64,000 bases of DNA from Jacaranda mimosifolia (lineage: Eukaryota; Streptophyta; Magnoliopsida; Lamiales; Bignoniaceae), in assembly GCA_018894105.1 (NCBI GenBank), contig CM032117.1:43324501-43388500 (forward strand). Reading direction: 5' to 3'. Both the position numbers and the translations under genes were made by a program. Below are positions 33,393 through 44,161 of this stretch, one piece after another (the stretch's first letter is position 1; the number at the start of each line of letters is the position of its first letter). The notes beneath the pieces are model-generated. The model was given only the letters and a program-made list of their open reading frames with translations, was not told where the DNA came from and made no database searches.

Positions 33393-34481
33393 CTAGTATT
33401 ATCCCCGTGTTATGTACGGATTCTTTAAAATTATTATATATTAATTTACTTGTTGAATGAATATAATTAAAAATTATAATATAAAAATAAAAATATCACA
33501 AAAAATAATCAAGTAATTAGTAAAATTAAATATTATCAAAAAATGGTCAAGTAAAATTAAATTAAAACTTTAAAATTTAGTATTTAAAAGCTTAGAACAT
33601 ATAAAGACATCTCATATGCATGATGTCATGGAAACTAAATTTCAAGATTATTCAGCGATAAGTTAAAAAGAAAATTCAAAACTTCCAAAATAAAAGTCTA
33701 TGAATATTATTATATATTTTATTAAAAAGAAGAAAATATTATGCAACCAAAGCTAATTTATAGTTGCATTAAAAAATAAAAATATATGAGAATGATATAG
33801 AAAATAAGATTGACAGCTTAAAAGTTGTTGGAGCAAAACTTAAAATTATTATACTTTAACATTACTTTAGACTTAAAAGATGATGAATATATATTAACTT
33901 AAAACTTAAAATACAAAGAATTAGATAATATATTGACCGCTAAGAATTTTTAAAAAAAATCTTATTTAATTTTTTTATTAGAAATCAATTAAACTAAGAT
34001 AAAACTACGATAGTAAAGATAAAAAATTAAAAAAAAATCAAAATAAATATATAAAATAATTATAAAGTTAAAATCAATATTAGTATATACATACATATAT
34101 ATATATTAATAGAAACCTTTTAATTTGACTCGTAGCTTAGTTATCGAATAATTAAGTGAAGAAAAGGGTTTGATATTAGTAATAAAAAGTTAAAATTATA
34201 GTAAATTGATAAAGTACGTATAAACTTAAAATTAATTTTAAAATATTAATTAGTGATAGGATACGAGGATGAAATTAGAATGTAAAATAGAATATAGAAA
34301 TAAAAATATGATATATTGTTAATTAAGAACAACATGTTGAAGGTAGAATCTTTTGGTAAAAATGCATCTTTCATTCAAAATGCATCTTTCATGCAAAACT
34401 CAAGGACAATTTATTTTTTTTATTTTTATTTTTTCATATTTTGGGGATGATTTTGCTTATTATATGTTATATAAAGATAGA
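33393..34481 (-). mobile_element. Non-autonomous Helitron (1.09 kb)
   Basis: Read on the minus strand, the 5' end is TCTATCTTTATATAACATAT at 34481 and the 3' end is a short hairpin (CCGTACATAACACGG) followed by GGATAATACTAG, ending in CTAG at 33393. The flanking host bases are A before TC and T after CTAG, the standard Helitron AT target. The interior is AT-rich with no Rep/helicase coding, so it depends on a helper. Confidence 0.7.
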
Positions 34482-35439
34482 TAAAAGGGTTTTTGTTATT
34501 TTTTAATTTTTGGCTGGAAAATATTACCGAAAGATGGCAAGAATAATGAAATTGAAACCAGTTAAAAAGGGTGGGGATGATTTTACAATTGAGTTGAAAT
34601 ATTAGGGATAAAAGTGAATTTTACCCAATGTTTGTGTTTGATATTTGAGTTGCCATACGTTTTTATTGTGCTTTTGCGTCTTCCATTCTCCCCCTTTCCA
34701 ACTATTTTCTTGACTATTATTTATCAGAGACAACTAAGACTAATCATATGAGTAATATTAACAGCCGTACTTTCCCTCTTATATATTTAATTAATTAATT
34801 ATTCTGACACTGGTAATATTATGTGTGCGCCAACTCGTGTGTATCTTCTCTTCAAATCTAACCGTATGAATATACGTGTGTGTGTGCGTGCGTGCGTGTG
34901 TGTGTGTGTGTGTGTGTGTCAACATATGTAATAGGCTTAGATTAGAAATTAAGTTGTGGGCCTCAAAGATGTATTCGTTATTTCTTAGTGTTCAACTTTA
35001 GGAATTGGGCTCAATTTGTCTTACACTGACTTATAGGTTTTCTTTAACTTTTTTCCTTTTCTAATGCTTTTTTGTTGAAGAATTTTGACAATAGAAAAGG
35101 GTTAGAAAGAAAACAAAGAAATATAATATTTGTTTAGGGGTTTTTAAGTTAAGAATTAGTTTAGCAAGAAGAAATTATTAAGGGGTGATTGCCTGAAAAA
35201 AGAGAAGGCGTCCAAGTTTAAAAAAGTTCTCTTCAAGAGTTCAAGTCATCAAAATTCTATAATTGGAAGAAGAAATTATTAAGGGGTAATTGCTTGTGAG
35301 ATAAAATCTCAAAAATACATTTCTCAACTTTTTTATTCCTTGCACATGCATTGGGTACTAAAAATTATCTCGTAATCCTTAGTGTTTTCTTTGAGACATG
35401 ATGGCAATTTACTCTAATTTGGGAAATTTCTAAATGAGT
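34482..35439. other. Unassigned spacer with (TG)n tract
   Basis: Non-coding. Includes the TG/CG tract at 34871-34920 and a short repeat of AGAAGAAATTATTAAGGGGT (35167-35186, 35267-35286). No gene or transposon ends seen. Confidence 0.5.
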
Positions 35440-35857
35440 CAATTTATTTATAAATGGGCTTTGAATCTTTTAAGGAAAGCAATACTACAACTTAATAACA
35501 AGGTCTTAACATAATGACCTGTAATTGCTATACAATGTTCTTTTTCTCCCCAAAAGTCCCGCTCATATGATTACACATAGATATTTATAGGGGTTGGGGA
35601 TGTACCACTTATACAAGGACTTGTTCTTAATTCTTCAGATACTATCACGTGTCTTGAGATTAACGGTCGTCTGTGGAGGTCATATGTTAGTCCTTGGTCC
35701 TTGAGTACTTCTACCGGTAAGCCTATCGTGCCACATGTCTCGGAATCAACATCTCTAATTGATGGTAGTACCACCTTAGTCTTTATATTCAGGTCGGGTT
35801 GCTACCCCAGGTGTTGATAAAGGCTTATCTTCAAGGTTGACCTTTTTTCCCACATCA
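35440..35857 (-). repeat. 3' LTR of a minus-strand Tat-type retrotransposon
   Basis: On the minus strand it begins TGATGTGGGAAAAAAGG (35857) and carries a TATA box CTATAAATATC near 35585. It aligns over about 350 bases with 56320-56724, the LTR of the second minus-strand element, so the boundaries come from that comparison. The lower boundary is approximate. Pol ends about 150 bases upstream. Confidence 0.65.
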
Positions 35858-35989
35858 TGTTTGAAGTTGAATAGTCGAGTAAAGGAAATTATCATGGATG
35901 CTTTAAACATTTGCATTAACATCATTACATCCTTGTATAGAATGTAAATTGGCAACACGATATCTGGATTTAAATGCTCATTTTCGTTG

Positions 35990-36320
35990 AAGAAGACTAT
36001 GCAAAGAACTTCTTTAGATTCTTCACCATCCATGTTCAAGGTAATATCTTTCCTTCCATAGTCTTTAACTTGTATGCTCCCTCCTTTGTCATTTGCACGA
36101 CTTTGAATGGGCCTTCCTACTTTGGATCCAATTTTCCTACATGCTTGGAAACTTCCACCTTTTTGAGCACCAAGTCTCCCATCTGGAAGCTTTTGAGTTT
36201 GACTTTTATGTTATAAGTCGCCGTCATCGCTTGCTTATATATCTCCATCGTCAAATGTGTCTTTTGAGAGAAAATACGTTATTTCCTTTTTCCACTTGTC
36301 TAGCCTTTCCACTGACATGA
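35990..36320 (-). pseudogene. Integrase C-terminal domain relic
   Basis: Minus strand reads YNIKVKLKSFQMGDLVLKKV, then KLDPKWEGPFKVVQM and GAYKLKTMEGK: the QxGDLVLRKV and KLxPxWEGPF landmarks of Ty3/gypsy integrase tails. It is followed by a short tail (TWMVKNLKKF) and then the LTR. A homologous stretch lies at 60590-60850. Confidence 0.7.
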
Positions 36321-36349
36321 CCTTATGCTAAGATCTAGCGTTCTCTACC

Positions 36350-36990
36350 TCCGTTGCAATTGCTAAGCGATTTGACACCAAAATAATGACTTGCCTAGAG
36401 TCAATGCCTGAATCATGTTAGTGAATTTGGACAAAACTTTTGCTCTTTCATTTTCACATCTCGGTATCTAATATAGCTCCAACTTTTCAAACTTTGACGA
36501 TAGTTGTTTTACCAGACCGCTAATATTTCTTCATGGTCTGCTCCATTGCTTCATATATACCTATTATTTAGAGGGTTACCAACTGAGAATTGGTATACGT
36601 GATGAGATGTGAGATTTTTCTTTCTGAAGCCATTCTCAGACCTACTATCAATGCCTCAGACTCAATCTCATTATTGGTAACCTGAAAGTTTAGCTTTAAT
36701 GCAAACTCTAAACGGACGTCCCCAGGTCCCCTAAACCAAATTCTTGCCCCTCATTTCTTTGAAATCTATGACCAATCTACGTGCAGCATCCATACCCTCA
36801 GTATTACTACTTGCATCAGTGCCATATCTTTTCCTTCCATCTCAATCATGAAATCTGCCAGAACCTAATCTTAATAGCCATTCGACGCACAAATTCGATG
36901 TCAAATTGCTAAGTTCAATTGCCCACTTTATCATTCTTCCTTAGATCTCTGGTTTTTCCAAGATTTCCTTCAACTTGTTATTTGTTAAGA
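36350..36990 (-). pseudogene. Second (archaeal-type) RNase H relic
   Basis: The minus strand reads FQVTNNEIESEALIVGLRMA near 36680-36620, the TNNxAExEAL block that contains a catalytic Glu in the aRNase H of Tat elements. Upstream (36800-36890) lie remains of the MDGSS-type start. Frames are broken. Confidence 0.6.
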
Positions 36991-36999
36991 CTCTGATCA

Positions 37000-38060
37000 T
37001 GTGTAACTAAAAGTAAGGTCGAAGTTTTATTGTCGTGGTTATTAGTGCTAGAGCCAACTTTTCTAGAGCTAACTTTTCTATGGCCAAATAATTTTTCTCT
37101 GCTCGACTAGTGTAATATACTGGCCTATGTTCTTTTTCTACTACTCTGACAAGTACAGAGCTCACTACCACTTTTGACGTAGCTAAGTATAATAATAGTA
37201 GTTCCCCAACATTTGGTTTTGATAGAAGAATGGGTTTTGTCAATTATTTGTTCAATTCTTGGAATGCTCTGTCACATTTCTCTGTCCACTCGAAGTTTTT
37301 TACATTGTTGAGGATTTTGAAGAATAGGATACCACTATCAGCAGATCTTGATATGAAACGATTAAGTGAAGCTATCTTTCTTATCAATTGTTGTACCTCT
37401 CTAATCGAGCTAGGAGATGGCATTTCCATTATGGCGCTAATTTTTTATGGATTTGCTTCTATTCCTCTTTGAGTCACCATCTATCTTAAAAACATTCCTC
37501 ATTTCACACCAAAGGTACATTTTGCTGGATTCAACTTCATCCTATATTTTCTCATGATTCCAAAGGCCTCTGCCAAATGTTTTAAATGATCATCTTCTTT
37601 GACACTTTTGCCTATTTGATCTTTGAACATTTTATTCACCAGGCATTGGTACATTGCCCCTGCATTTTGAGGACCTATGTACATGACTCTATAACAATAT
37701 ACCCCATTTTCCATTACGAAAGTTGTTTTGTCCATGTCATGCCCTGCCATGAAGATCTAATGATAGCTTGGTAGGCGTCCATCATACTCAACATTGCGAC
37801 TCTTAAGGTTGAGTTTACTAACAGGTCTATCTTTGGTAATGGGTAAGGGTCTTTGGGGCATGCTTTGTTAAGGTCTGTAAAATCAGTTCACATTCTTCAT
37901 TTTCCTAGAAGTTTTGGCATGATGACCATATTCAACAACCAATTTGAATATTAAACCTCAAGCATATACCCTACTCCAAGCAGTTTATTGACTTCTTCCT
38001 TGATGATTTTATTCTTTTCAGGCCTAAATCTTCATTTCTTTTGTCTTAGTAGCTTAGCGT
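37000..38060 (-). pseudogene. Reverse transcriptase and RNase H relic
   Basis: RT: PYPLPKIDLLVNSTL, then MMDAYQ, then TTFVMENGVYCYRVMYIGPQNAGAMYQ (split here: TTFVMENGVYCYRV and GPQNAGAMYQCLVNKMF), then KYRMKLNPAKCTFGVK. These are the standard gypsy RT blocks in order. The block that should hold the catalytic YxDD, between QIG and KSVKEDDH, is deleted. RNase H: LLLYLATSKVVVSSVLV and HRPVYYTSRA, lacking a first catalytic Asp. A stop and a frameshift separate the pieces. Confidence 0.75.
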
Positions 38061-38450
38061 CTAGATCCACTTGAAAGAGTAGACTATGGCATCATGGTCT
38101 ATCTCTTCGAAAGGAACATTTACAACCAAATATTTAAGCATAATCATTCTCCTCTTGGGTTTTTCTCTTATAGAAGTTGGCAGGTCGATAGTCCCAATTG
38201 GCGTGACCTTGGATCTCCCAAACCCCATCAATGGAGTATGAGTAGGTCTTATGTTTGCCACGTCAAAGTCCATTTTCCATAGGGTGTTAAGGAATATTAT
38301 ATCTTCTGAGCTACTATTATCAGTTGAGACTTTTTATACAGCGTAATTGGCTATGTCTAGTGTTATAATCATCATATCATCTTGCGGCATACATACTTTA
38401 TCGAGATCATTTTCATCAAAGGTCTTACCACAAGGCGCACATAGGATCTT
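38061..38450 (-). pseudogene. Aspartic protease region relic
   Basis: The minus strand reads PQDDMIITLDIANYAV, then DNSSSEDIIFLNTL, then PTHTPLMGFGRSKVTPIGTI. These are the protease landmarks of Tat pol. The catalytic D(T/G)GSS appears as DNSSSED, so the active site is lost. Confidence 0.7.
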
Positions 38451-38899
38451 ACTATTAGGTTGTCTTTTGGAAAGCTTTTTATGGGTTTTACTATAGATGC
38501 TATCTTCGCAAGCCCCCCTTGTGAGGTCTCTTAGTAGACTTTGCAGTCATGGGGGAGGATAGGCTACCGCAGCTCCATAGTGGGCTAAATAGGAGTTAGA
38601 ATAGAACTTAGTATTTTCTTTTTCTTTCCATTGAGGTCAACTTTGTTTTCATTCTTCTTTAGTAGCATATTAGTTGTCTTTTTTGGGGGGGAGTGGGGCA
38701 ACTAGGTGTACTAAGCGTCAATTGCTACTGGAGTATTCCAACTGTGTTAGACTTTATTTTTTCTTTTTATTAGATGGATGAACGGTCTTTTTGCTCTTTT
38801 CCATACTTGATTGTTGGGATAACTGCATAATTTAGCTCAACATGATCTTCTTATGTCATTTGTGCTTTATCATGCTTTTGACACATGTTTTTTTTTTTG
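38451..38899. other. Spacer between protease and tandem repeats
   Basis: Gag C-terminus-like frames (for example SIVKPIKSF, minus strand near 38480) fade into non-coding sequence with G and T runs (38683-38700). Nothing else recognised. Confidence 0.35.
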
Positions 38900-39370
38900 C
38901 TCATTTCTTTTGCCATAAGAAAACATGGTTGTACATCCTCTTAGGCATCTTGTAGTTGACTTAATATTTATTAGTCCCATTGGGGGGCTTTACTATAGCA
39001 TTTGTGGTTAATATGCCCCCCTTAAAGGTCTTAGCATAGTTGTTGGTGTTGCACATTTTCTCAAGGATCTTATAATTATGTTTAGTTTCTCTACCACACA
39101 CTTACTTAAGGGTCTTATAGTGTCTTTTGTTTGTTGCCATGCGCCTCCTTGGGGTCTTATAGTGATCTTTGTTTTTCCATGGACATAAGCACTCGGGGTC
39201 TCTCATGGAGGTGCTTCGTGGAGAGGATGCTTGGGGTCTTTAGCAAACATGTTTCATGGAGGGATGCGCTTGGGAAATCTTATAATGAATGATGACATTT
39301 TCTTTTTATTTTGTTTGTGCATGCCTCCTTAGGTCTTATTGTTGATGAGTTATTCGACAAGTAGGAGACA
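38900..39370 (-). repeat. Tat-associated tandem-repeat module (minus orientation)
   Basis: On the minus strand, units contain AAAGATCACTATAAGACCCC, AAGGAGGCGCATGG and similar. These are the same units as at 18612-19070 and at the right edge of the window. The module head (CTAAGGAGGCATGCACAAAC) is at about 39338. Here it sits between gag and protease, an unusual place that suggests the block is a mosaic. Confidence 0.6.
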
Positions 39371-39925
39371 AGTGTATAGGAAAACTTCACAATGCTTTAC
39401 TAAAGAAATAAAGAGTAAAGATTGTTGTCTCTTTAATTAGATGTGCTTTTATTAATGATGAAAATAAAAATTTTACCTAAGTTTATTGGGAATGAGAATG
39501 AAACATTAGGAAAGAAAACTAGCCTAATGGAAAGAACAACTTAAAAGGAAAAAGCATTCATAGCCGCCTCAAGGGGTGAACTCATTGATATTGGGAGCAT
39601 TCCCCACTTTTGCTGCATGGATTAAGTTGCTAATAGTGGCATATTTCTCCTTGAGATTCTTCTAAATGCAATTTCACATTACTTTGTTTCCTCCCGCTAG
39701 AGATCGCCTTCTTGTTAGGGCAGTGTAATCATATTTACTTCCAAGACTAAGTCTTTATCTTCACCTCCTGAGTTGCTCTTGTAGAGCCCTCTGAAACTAC
39801 CTAGGTTGGCCTCAGGGAATTTCACTCCTTTCAAGATATCAGCATTGCACTCCCTAGCAGTGCACCAGTCACCTAAGAGTCATGTTGGTGCTGAAAGTCC
39901 TTAGGATATAAATGATCATTAAGTC
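39371..39925. other. Unassigned sequence between gag relic and tandem repeats
   Basis: No conserved protein block recognised in either strand. It is probably 3' non-coding sequence or decayed pol of the element that supplied the gag fragment. Confidence 0.35.
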
Positions 39926-41340
39926 ATTGCTGGCGGATCCCTCATGCCAGCAAACTCTTCTTAAGGCTAGACAGCCTCTGTGCAACATACTCCTTGAGGT
40001 GTCCCCTCTAAATCAATTTTACAATTCCGTTCCTCATGTACCTATATTTCTCAGTGGTATGCCTGCCATTATAGTGGAAACGACACCACTTGTCTGACTT
40101 GAGTACTCTTTGGATACTTTGTTGGTTTTTGAGGAGCTCATTGGATGAGACCGCGTTGCAATGCTATTGTCATAATTTTTGCCCTCGGAACACTATGCGG
40201 CATATGTGTGGTGAACGCATGGAGGGGGCTATATCTCTGAACTCTTGGCTACTTATTATTATTGCTTCCTTCATTGTGCGTCTTGCGCTTATGGGCTTTT
40301 TAGGCAATTATGACTTTCCCAATCATTATGTACTTCCCAACATAAATCAAGAGCTCTTCCAAAGTAGCAAGAGGTTTTATAGTGATCAACTCCCAGAATC
40401 TCATGTGCTTCAAATTCTATTGGATGAAGCTGGGCAGAAGCTCCTGGCTAATATAGAGGAACTCATGCACTGTTTGGATGAAGTGGTTGAGGTAAGTTCT
40501 CATGGACTCTCCATCCTTCTTCTTGATAGTGAACAAGTATGTTACCATTTTGGAGTATTAATGATTGATGGAGAAGTTCTGCAAGAATTATTGTGCTAAT
40601 ACCTTCCATCCAGCGATAGATCCAACAAGCATTTAGTTGAACCATGTCAGAGCGCGCTTTGTGAGGGTGGTACGAAAGAGCTTGTAGTATGTGGTTTCAC
40701 TCGAGTCGAAGAGGTCTATCCTAGCTAGGAAATTATCTAAGTGTTCCTAAGGGTCCATAGTGTAATATAACTCCAATATTTAAGCTATCCTCATTACATA
40801 AGAAAGATACTTCCACCAAGATGGTCAGAGAAAAAGGAATGTAATTTGGGAGCACGATAGCTAGAGGGCGATATTGGCTTCTTGCTTCTCTTGATGGGTG
40901 CTAAACCAAGGAATGCGTCTGGGCTCCAATATATGTGGGTGCGCACCAAGTGGAATCTATTTGGAGTGAAGAGTATGTGTCTCCTTACTGAAGTAAAGGA
41001 GGAGGAACAGCATCACATCCAGAGTTAGCTCTTTGCTCGGTTCTCTCCAGGGAGAAAGAAGCCCCCTGGCTCTGGTGGGAAAATTGTTATAGCTCTTCAG
41101 AGTAACACTCCTTAGCATATTGGGTGGCTGTCTTGGCCACAACTTGGGTGGTGGCATTCTCCAGCAAGTTCTTCAATATCTCCTCGGTTATAGGCAGTAT
41201 GGGATCTCCAAAAGGAGATGCCAACTACACGGCATCTCTTTTGGTGCAGGTTGTGCATTCGAACTTGGCTCTGATATCGTGTGTAGGTGCTTCAAATTGA
41301 TGACTCTCTACATTCTCTGATTTCAGGGCCACCTAGTTGC
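39926..41340 (-). pseudogene. Tat gag relic (capsid plus CxFH knuckle-like end)
   Basis: Minus-strand frames in order: EHLDNFLARIDLF, YKLFRTTLTKRALTWFN, GSIAGWKVLAQ, TYLFTIKKKDGESMRTYLNH, LATLEELLIYVGKYI, then KWCRFHYNGRHTTEKYRYM and RGHLKEYVAQRL. This is the standard Tat/plant gypsy capsid followed by the CRFHxxxGHTTExC block. In-frame stops and a His-to-Arg change near the knuckle mark it as dead. Confidence 0.7.
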
Positions 41341-41404
41341 TAGAGTCGCAAGCTCTTGATCTCGTCTACAACCTCATCATTCTTACTTTGTTATTTAGAG
41401 TTCC

Positions 41405-41710
41405 CATAGATAGCACTAAAATGATGCTATATAGAAGTAAAGCAAGGTCCTTCTGGTAGAGAACATTATGCCAATTTATTTTCTCTGAAATGTGTGTAGA
41501 GAGATTCGTTGCTCTTGAAGATTATAGAAGTTTTGCGATTCTTTGTGTATGTTTTCTTCTTCCCATTTTTTTTTTGGTAGGGGGGCATGGGGCTTGGTAT
41601 TTATATTCTTTTCTTAAACTCATTAGAGTTTCACTGCCCTTTTATGGGCTTCATTTGTCCTTGTGCTCTTTGGCCCTTTTATTTAATTAATTAATTTAGT
41701 TCATTGGGCA
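41405..41710 (-). repeat. Partial 5' LTR and leader of the gag-bearing fragment
   Basis: On the minus strand a TATA box (AATATAAATACC, near 41610) is followed by about 200 bases of R/U5-like sequence. Then comes a leader-like TTTAGTGCTATCTATGGGAA (41407-41426), resembling the TTTGGCGCCxTCTGTGGGAA leader seen in Tat elements. I see no similarity to the LTR at 35440-35857, so the gag fragment may come from another family. The upper end is cut by the plus-strand relic at about 41710. Confidence 0.4.
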
Positions 41711-43380
41711 TTTTTAGTCTAAATTGTCCACATCATTTATCAAAAAGAGCAAGTGCCACTCTAGTAGCGAGCAGATGGAATATATTGACTACATTGTCAC
41801 AAGTGTGTATTGATCCTCACAAAGTGCAAGCTATGGTGGGTTGGCCTCAACCTCAGACACTGAAGGAGCTTAGAGGATTCTTGAGCCTCACGCATTATAA
41901 CAGAAGATTAATAAGGAACTATGGTAAGATTGCTCACACTACCAAACTTTTTCAAAGAATTTTTCATTGAAATGGATGGATCATGTAGTAGAATTGTAGC
42001 AGCATTACTATAAGGAATATCAAACTTTTGGCTTTTCTGAGAAAAGCACTTTCTGGTAAGAATTTGCATCTATCAACTTATGAGAAAGAAATTCCAGTCA
42101 TGTTGAAGTAGTCTGAAAGTGGTTATAGTAAGGCTTGATCGGAAGGTGTTCTTGCCTCTGTCATTAGCTCAAGTAGTTGGAAGTGATGACCTGAGCTAAT
42201 GACCAAAAAGTGCCTCACCTCCCCCTGGGGACTTGTCCTCGACGAAAAGTTAAGAATACAAATGAGATAAATATGGGAAAATCGCATAACATATTACTAA
42301 AAGTAGAAGAAAAAAAAAGAATATTTGTTATCCATAAGTCAATGAGAAAAGAATGGTGTTCTCTAGTGGAGAGGCCTCCAAAGACAAGGCCGTAATGAAA
42401 GAAAGAGAGGGCCCTTTGACACGTGGGACCACACTTAGTTGGAAGTACTTTCACCATCATCAAAGTCTAAAGTACTTGATGGAACAAAGGGTGTCAACAC
42501 TAAGCTAATAAAAGTGGAGAAAATGCCACAGTGGTGGTAATCGACAAATTGTGCTAGTACCCTCATTTCATCCCACTAAAACACCTTTATACAACACTTG
42601 AGTTGTCCTACTCTTCTTGGATCATGTTTATAAATTACATATGAGATGCTAAGAGTAACGATTACCAATAGGGATACAATCTTCACGAGCAAAGTATGAC
42701 GGGAATTCTTTACACTGCAAAGCATTAAAACTAAATGCCTCCACAACATATCACCCTTAATTTGATGTCCAAATAGACGGGATTAATAGGTGCATTGAAG
42801 CATATTTAAGGTATATGATAGGAGACACACCAAAGGCATGCTGAGTTGGCTGCCTTTAGTTGAATGGTAGTACAAAACCATCACTCATTCCTCTACTAAC
42901 ATGACTTCCTTTGAGATTGTGTATGGGTATACTCCACCATTATATCAGAAACCTATATTGCTTATAATTCACCTTTGGATGTGGTGGATTAGAGTCTGCA
43001 ATAGAGAGGCAACCATTGGACTCCTCAAAACATCTTGCTATTGCTAGCTAAAAGCAGAATGAAGTTGCAGGCTGACAAGAAAATGAGAGAAATGTCTTTT
43101 GAAGTAGAAGATTAGGTTTCTGGAAAGCCGGGAACTTACACGCAAGTGTGTGTGAGAAAGAATACCTATCATAAGCTTTCTCAAGGTACTTTGGGCCCTT
43201 TTAGGTGCTAGAGAAGGTTGGTTTTGAAGCCATGAAAAATTGGATGGATTAGGAGCTACTTGGTTTGCTGGTTGGATGAAGAAATGCAGAATCTTTGCAT
43301 GGGAGAAACACTAATAAAAGTTGTTGGAAAGAAGCTTGCAACGGGAGGACGCTTTTATTAGTGAAATGCCATTACACCCT
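41710..43380 (+). mobile_element. Chromovirus-like Ty3/gypsy pol relic (plus strand)
   Basis: RT thumb: IDPHKVQAMVGWPQPQT, then LKELRGFLSLTHYNRRL and RNYGKIA. RNase H: AFLRKALSGKNLHLSTYEKE (42032-42091). Integrase after the DDE core: RCIEAYLRYMIGDTPK, LPLVEW, SSTNMTSFEIVYGYTPP. Tail: KLQADKKMREMSFEVED, KLSQGTLGPF and VLEKVG. The region 42110-42770 lacks recognisable pol, so the integrase catalytic core is deleted or decayed. It ends about 0.8 kb beyond the stop codon of the glucosyltransferase gene. Confidence 0.75.
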
Positions 43381-44161
43381 TAAGTGTAAATAATAAAGTT
43401 AGGCGCTGCTTTTGTTTGCAACTTTGCTCTTTGTAACGGAACAAAATTAGGATTACATACTAATCCTGCTATATTGTTAAGCTAGGTTTTATAAACTAAT
43501 AACATGAGCTGGCATGAATATGTTTGGCCAACCTGGCATTCCTTTTAAGGTAGTTACAACAGGTTCTTTCTTTCACACTATGAAGAGAAAGCTTATTTTG
43601 GTTCCGTGCAAGTCACTCTCTTCTTTCTAAATTTCTCTTGCTCGAGTTGTGCCCACAGAAGTGACCACAGCTGGTTCCTAGCTCTTAAGTTTTCAGCTTC
43701 CATGTTGCACTCCCTATCATTAACCAAAAACTACAAGCCAAGTTATAGTTAATCCTATATCTTCTGATTTTCTTTGGTTGCAGTTCTAATATTGTTAGGC
43801 TGGCAGTATAGCTTTTGTTCTAGTGTGAAACTCTCAGGAGCAGTAGTGCAACACAATAATCCATATCATGCTCAACAAAAATACAAATCGTAGTTCAGTT
43901 TGTCTTACACTTGAATATTCGAAAGAATAAATAACCTTTGTTATACAACATGAATACAATTACAAGAATCAGCTTGAATAAAAAGCCCTCCCACTCAAGA
44001 ATCAATGGATTAAACTAATCTGAAAAAACGCATCAATGCTCCTTCCCTTCAACTAATGATGGAATTCGGTAATTCCCAAGATTCTGCTCCTGGAATCCTT
44101 GCAATTTCTCGAAACCAGAAAAACAGAAGAATTGCAATCTGTACGACCTAAAAGCCCACCT
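43381..44161. other. 3' flank of the glucosyltransferase gene
   Basis: Probably holds the 3' UTR (near 44161 downward) and possibly LTR-like sequence of the plus-strand pol relic at 43390-43650. No LTR partner was found to prove it. Confidence 0.4.

Larger units (their letters stand above)
35860..38450 (-). mobile_element. Tat-lineage Ty3/gypsy pol fragment (protease to integrase tail)
   Basis: Order on the minus strand: protease (38061-38450), RT (37480-38060), RNase H (37000-37470), a second, archaeal-type RNase H (36350-36990), integrase C-terminus (35990-36320), LTR. The second RNase H after the first is the hallmark of the Tat lineage. The zinc-binding and DDE core of integrase are missing, so there is an internal deletion near 36330. 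Many stops and frameshifts; not active. Confidence 0.8.

Noticed and set aside
41704..41970. An intact small protein gene
   Set aside because: It is a fragment of a gypsy RT thumb inside a longer broken pol relic.
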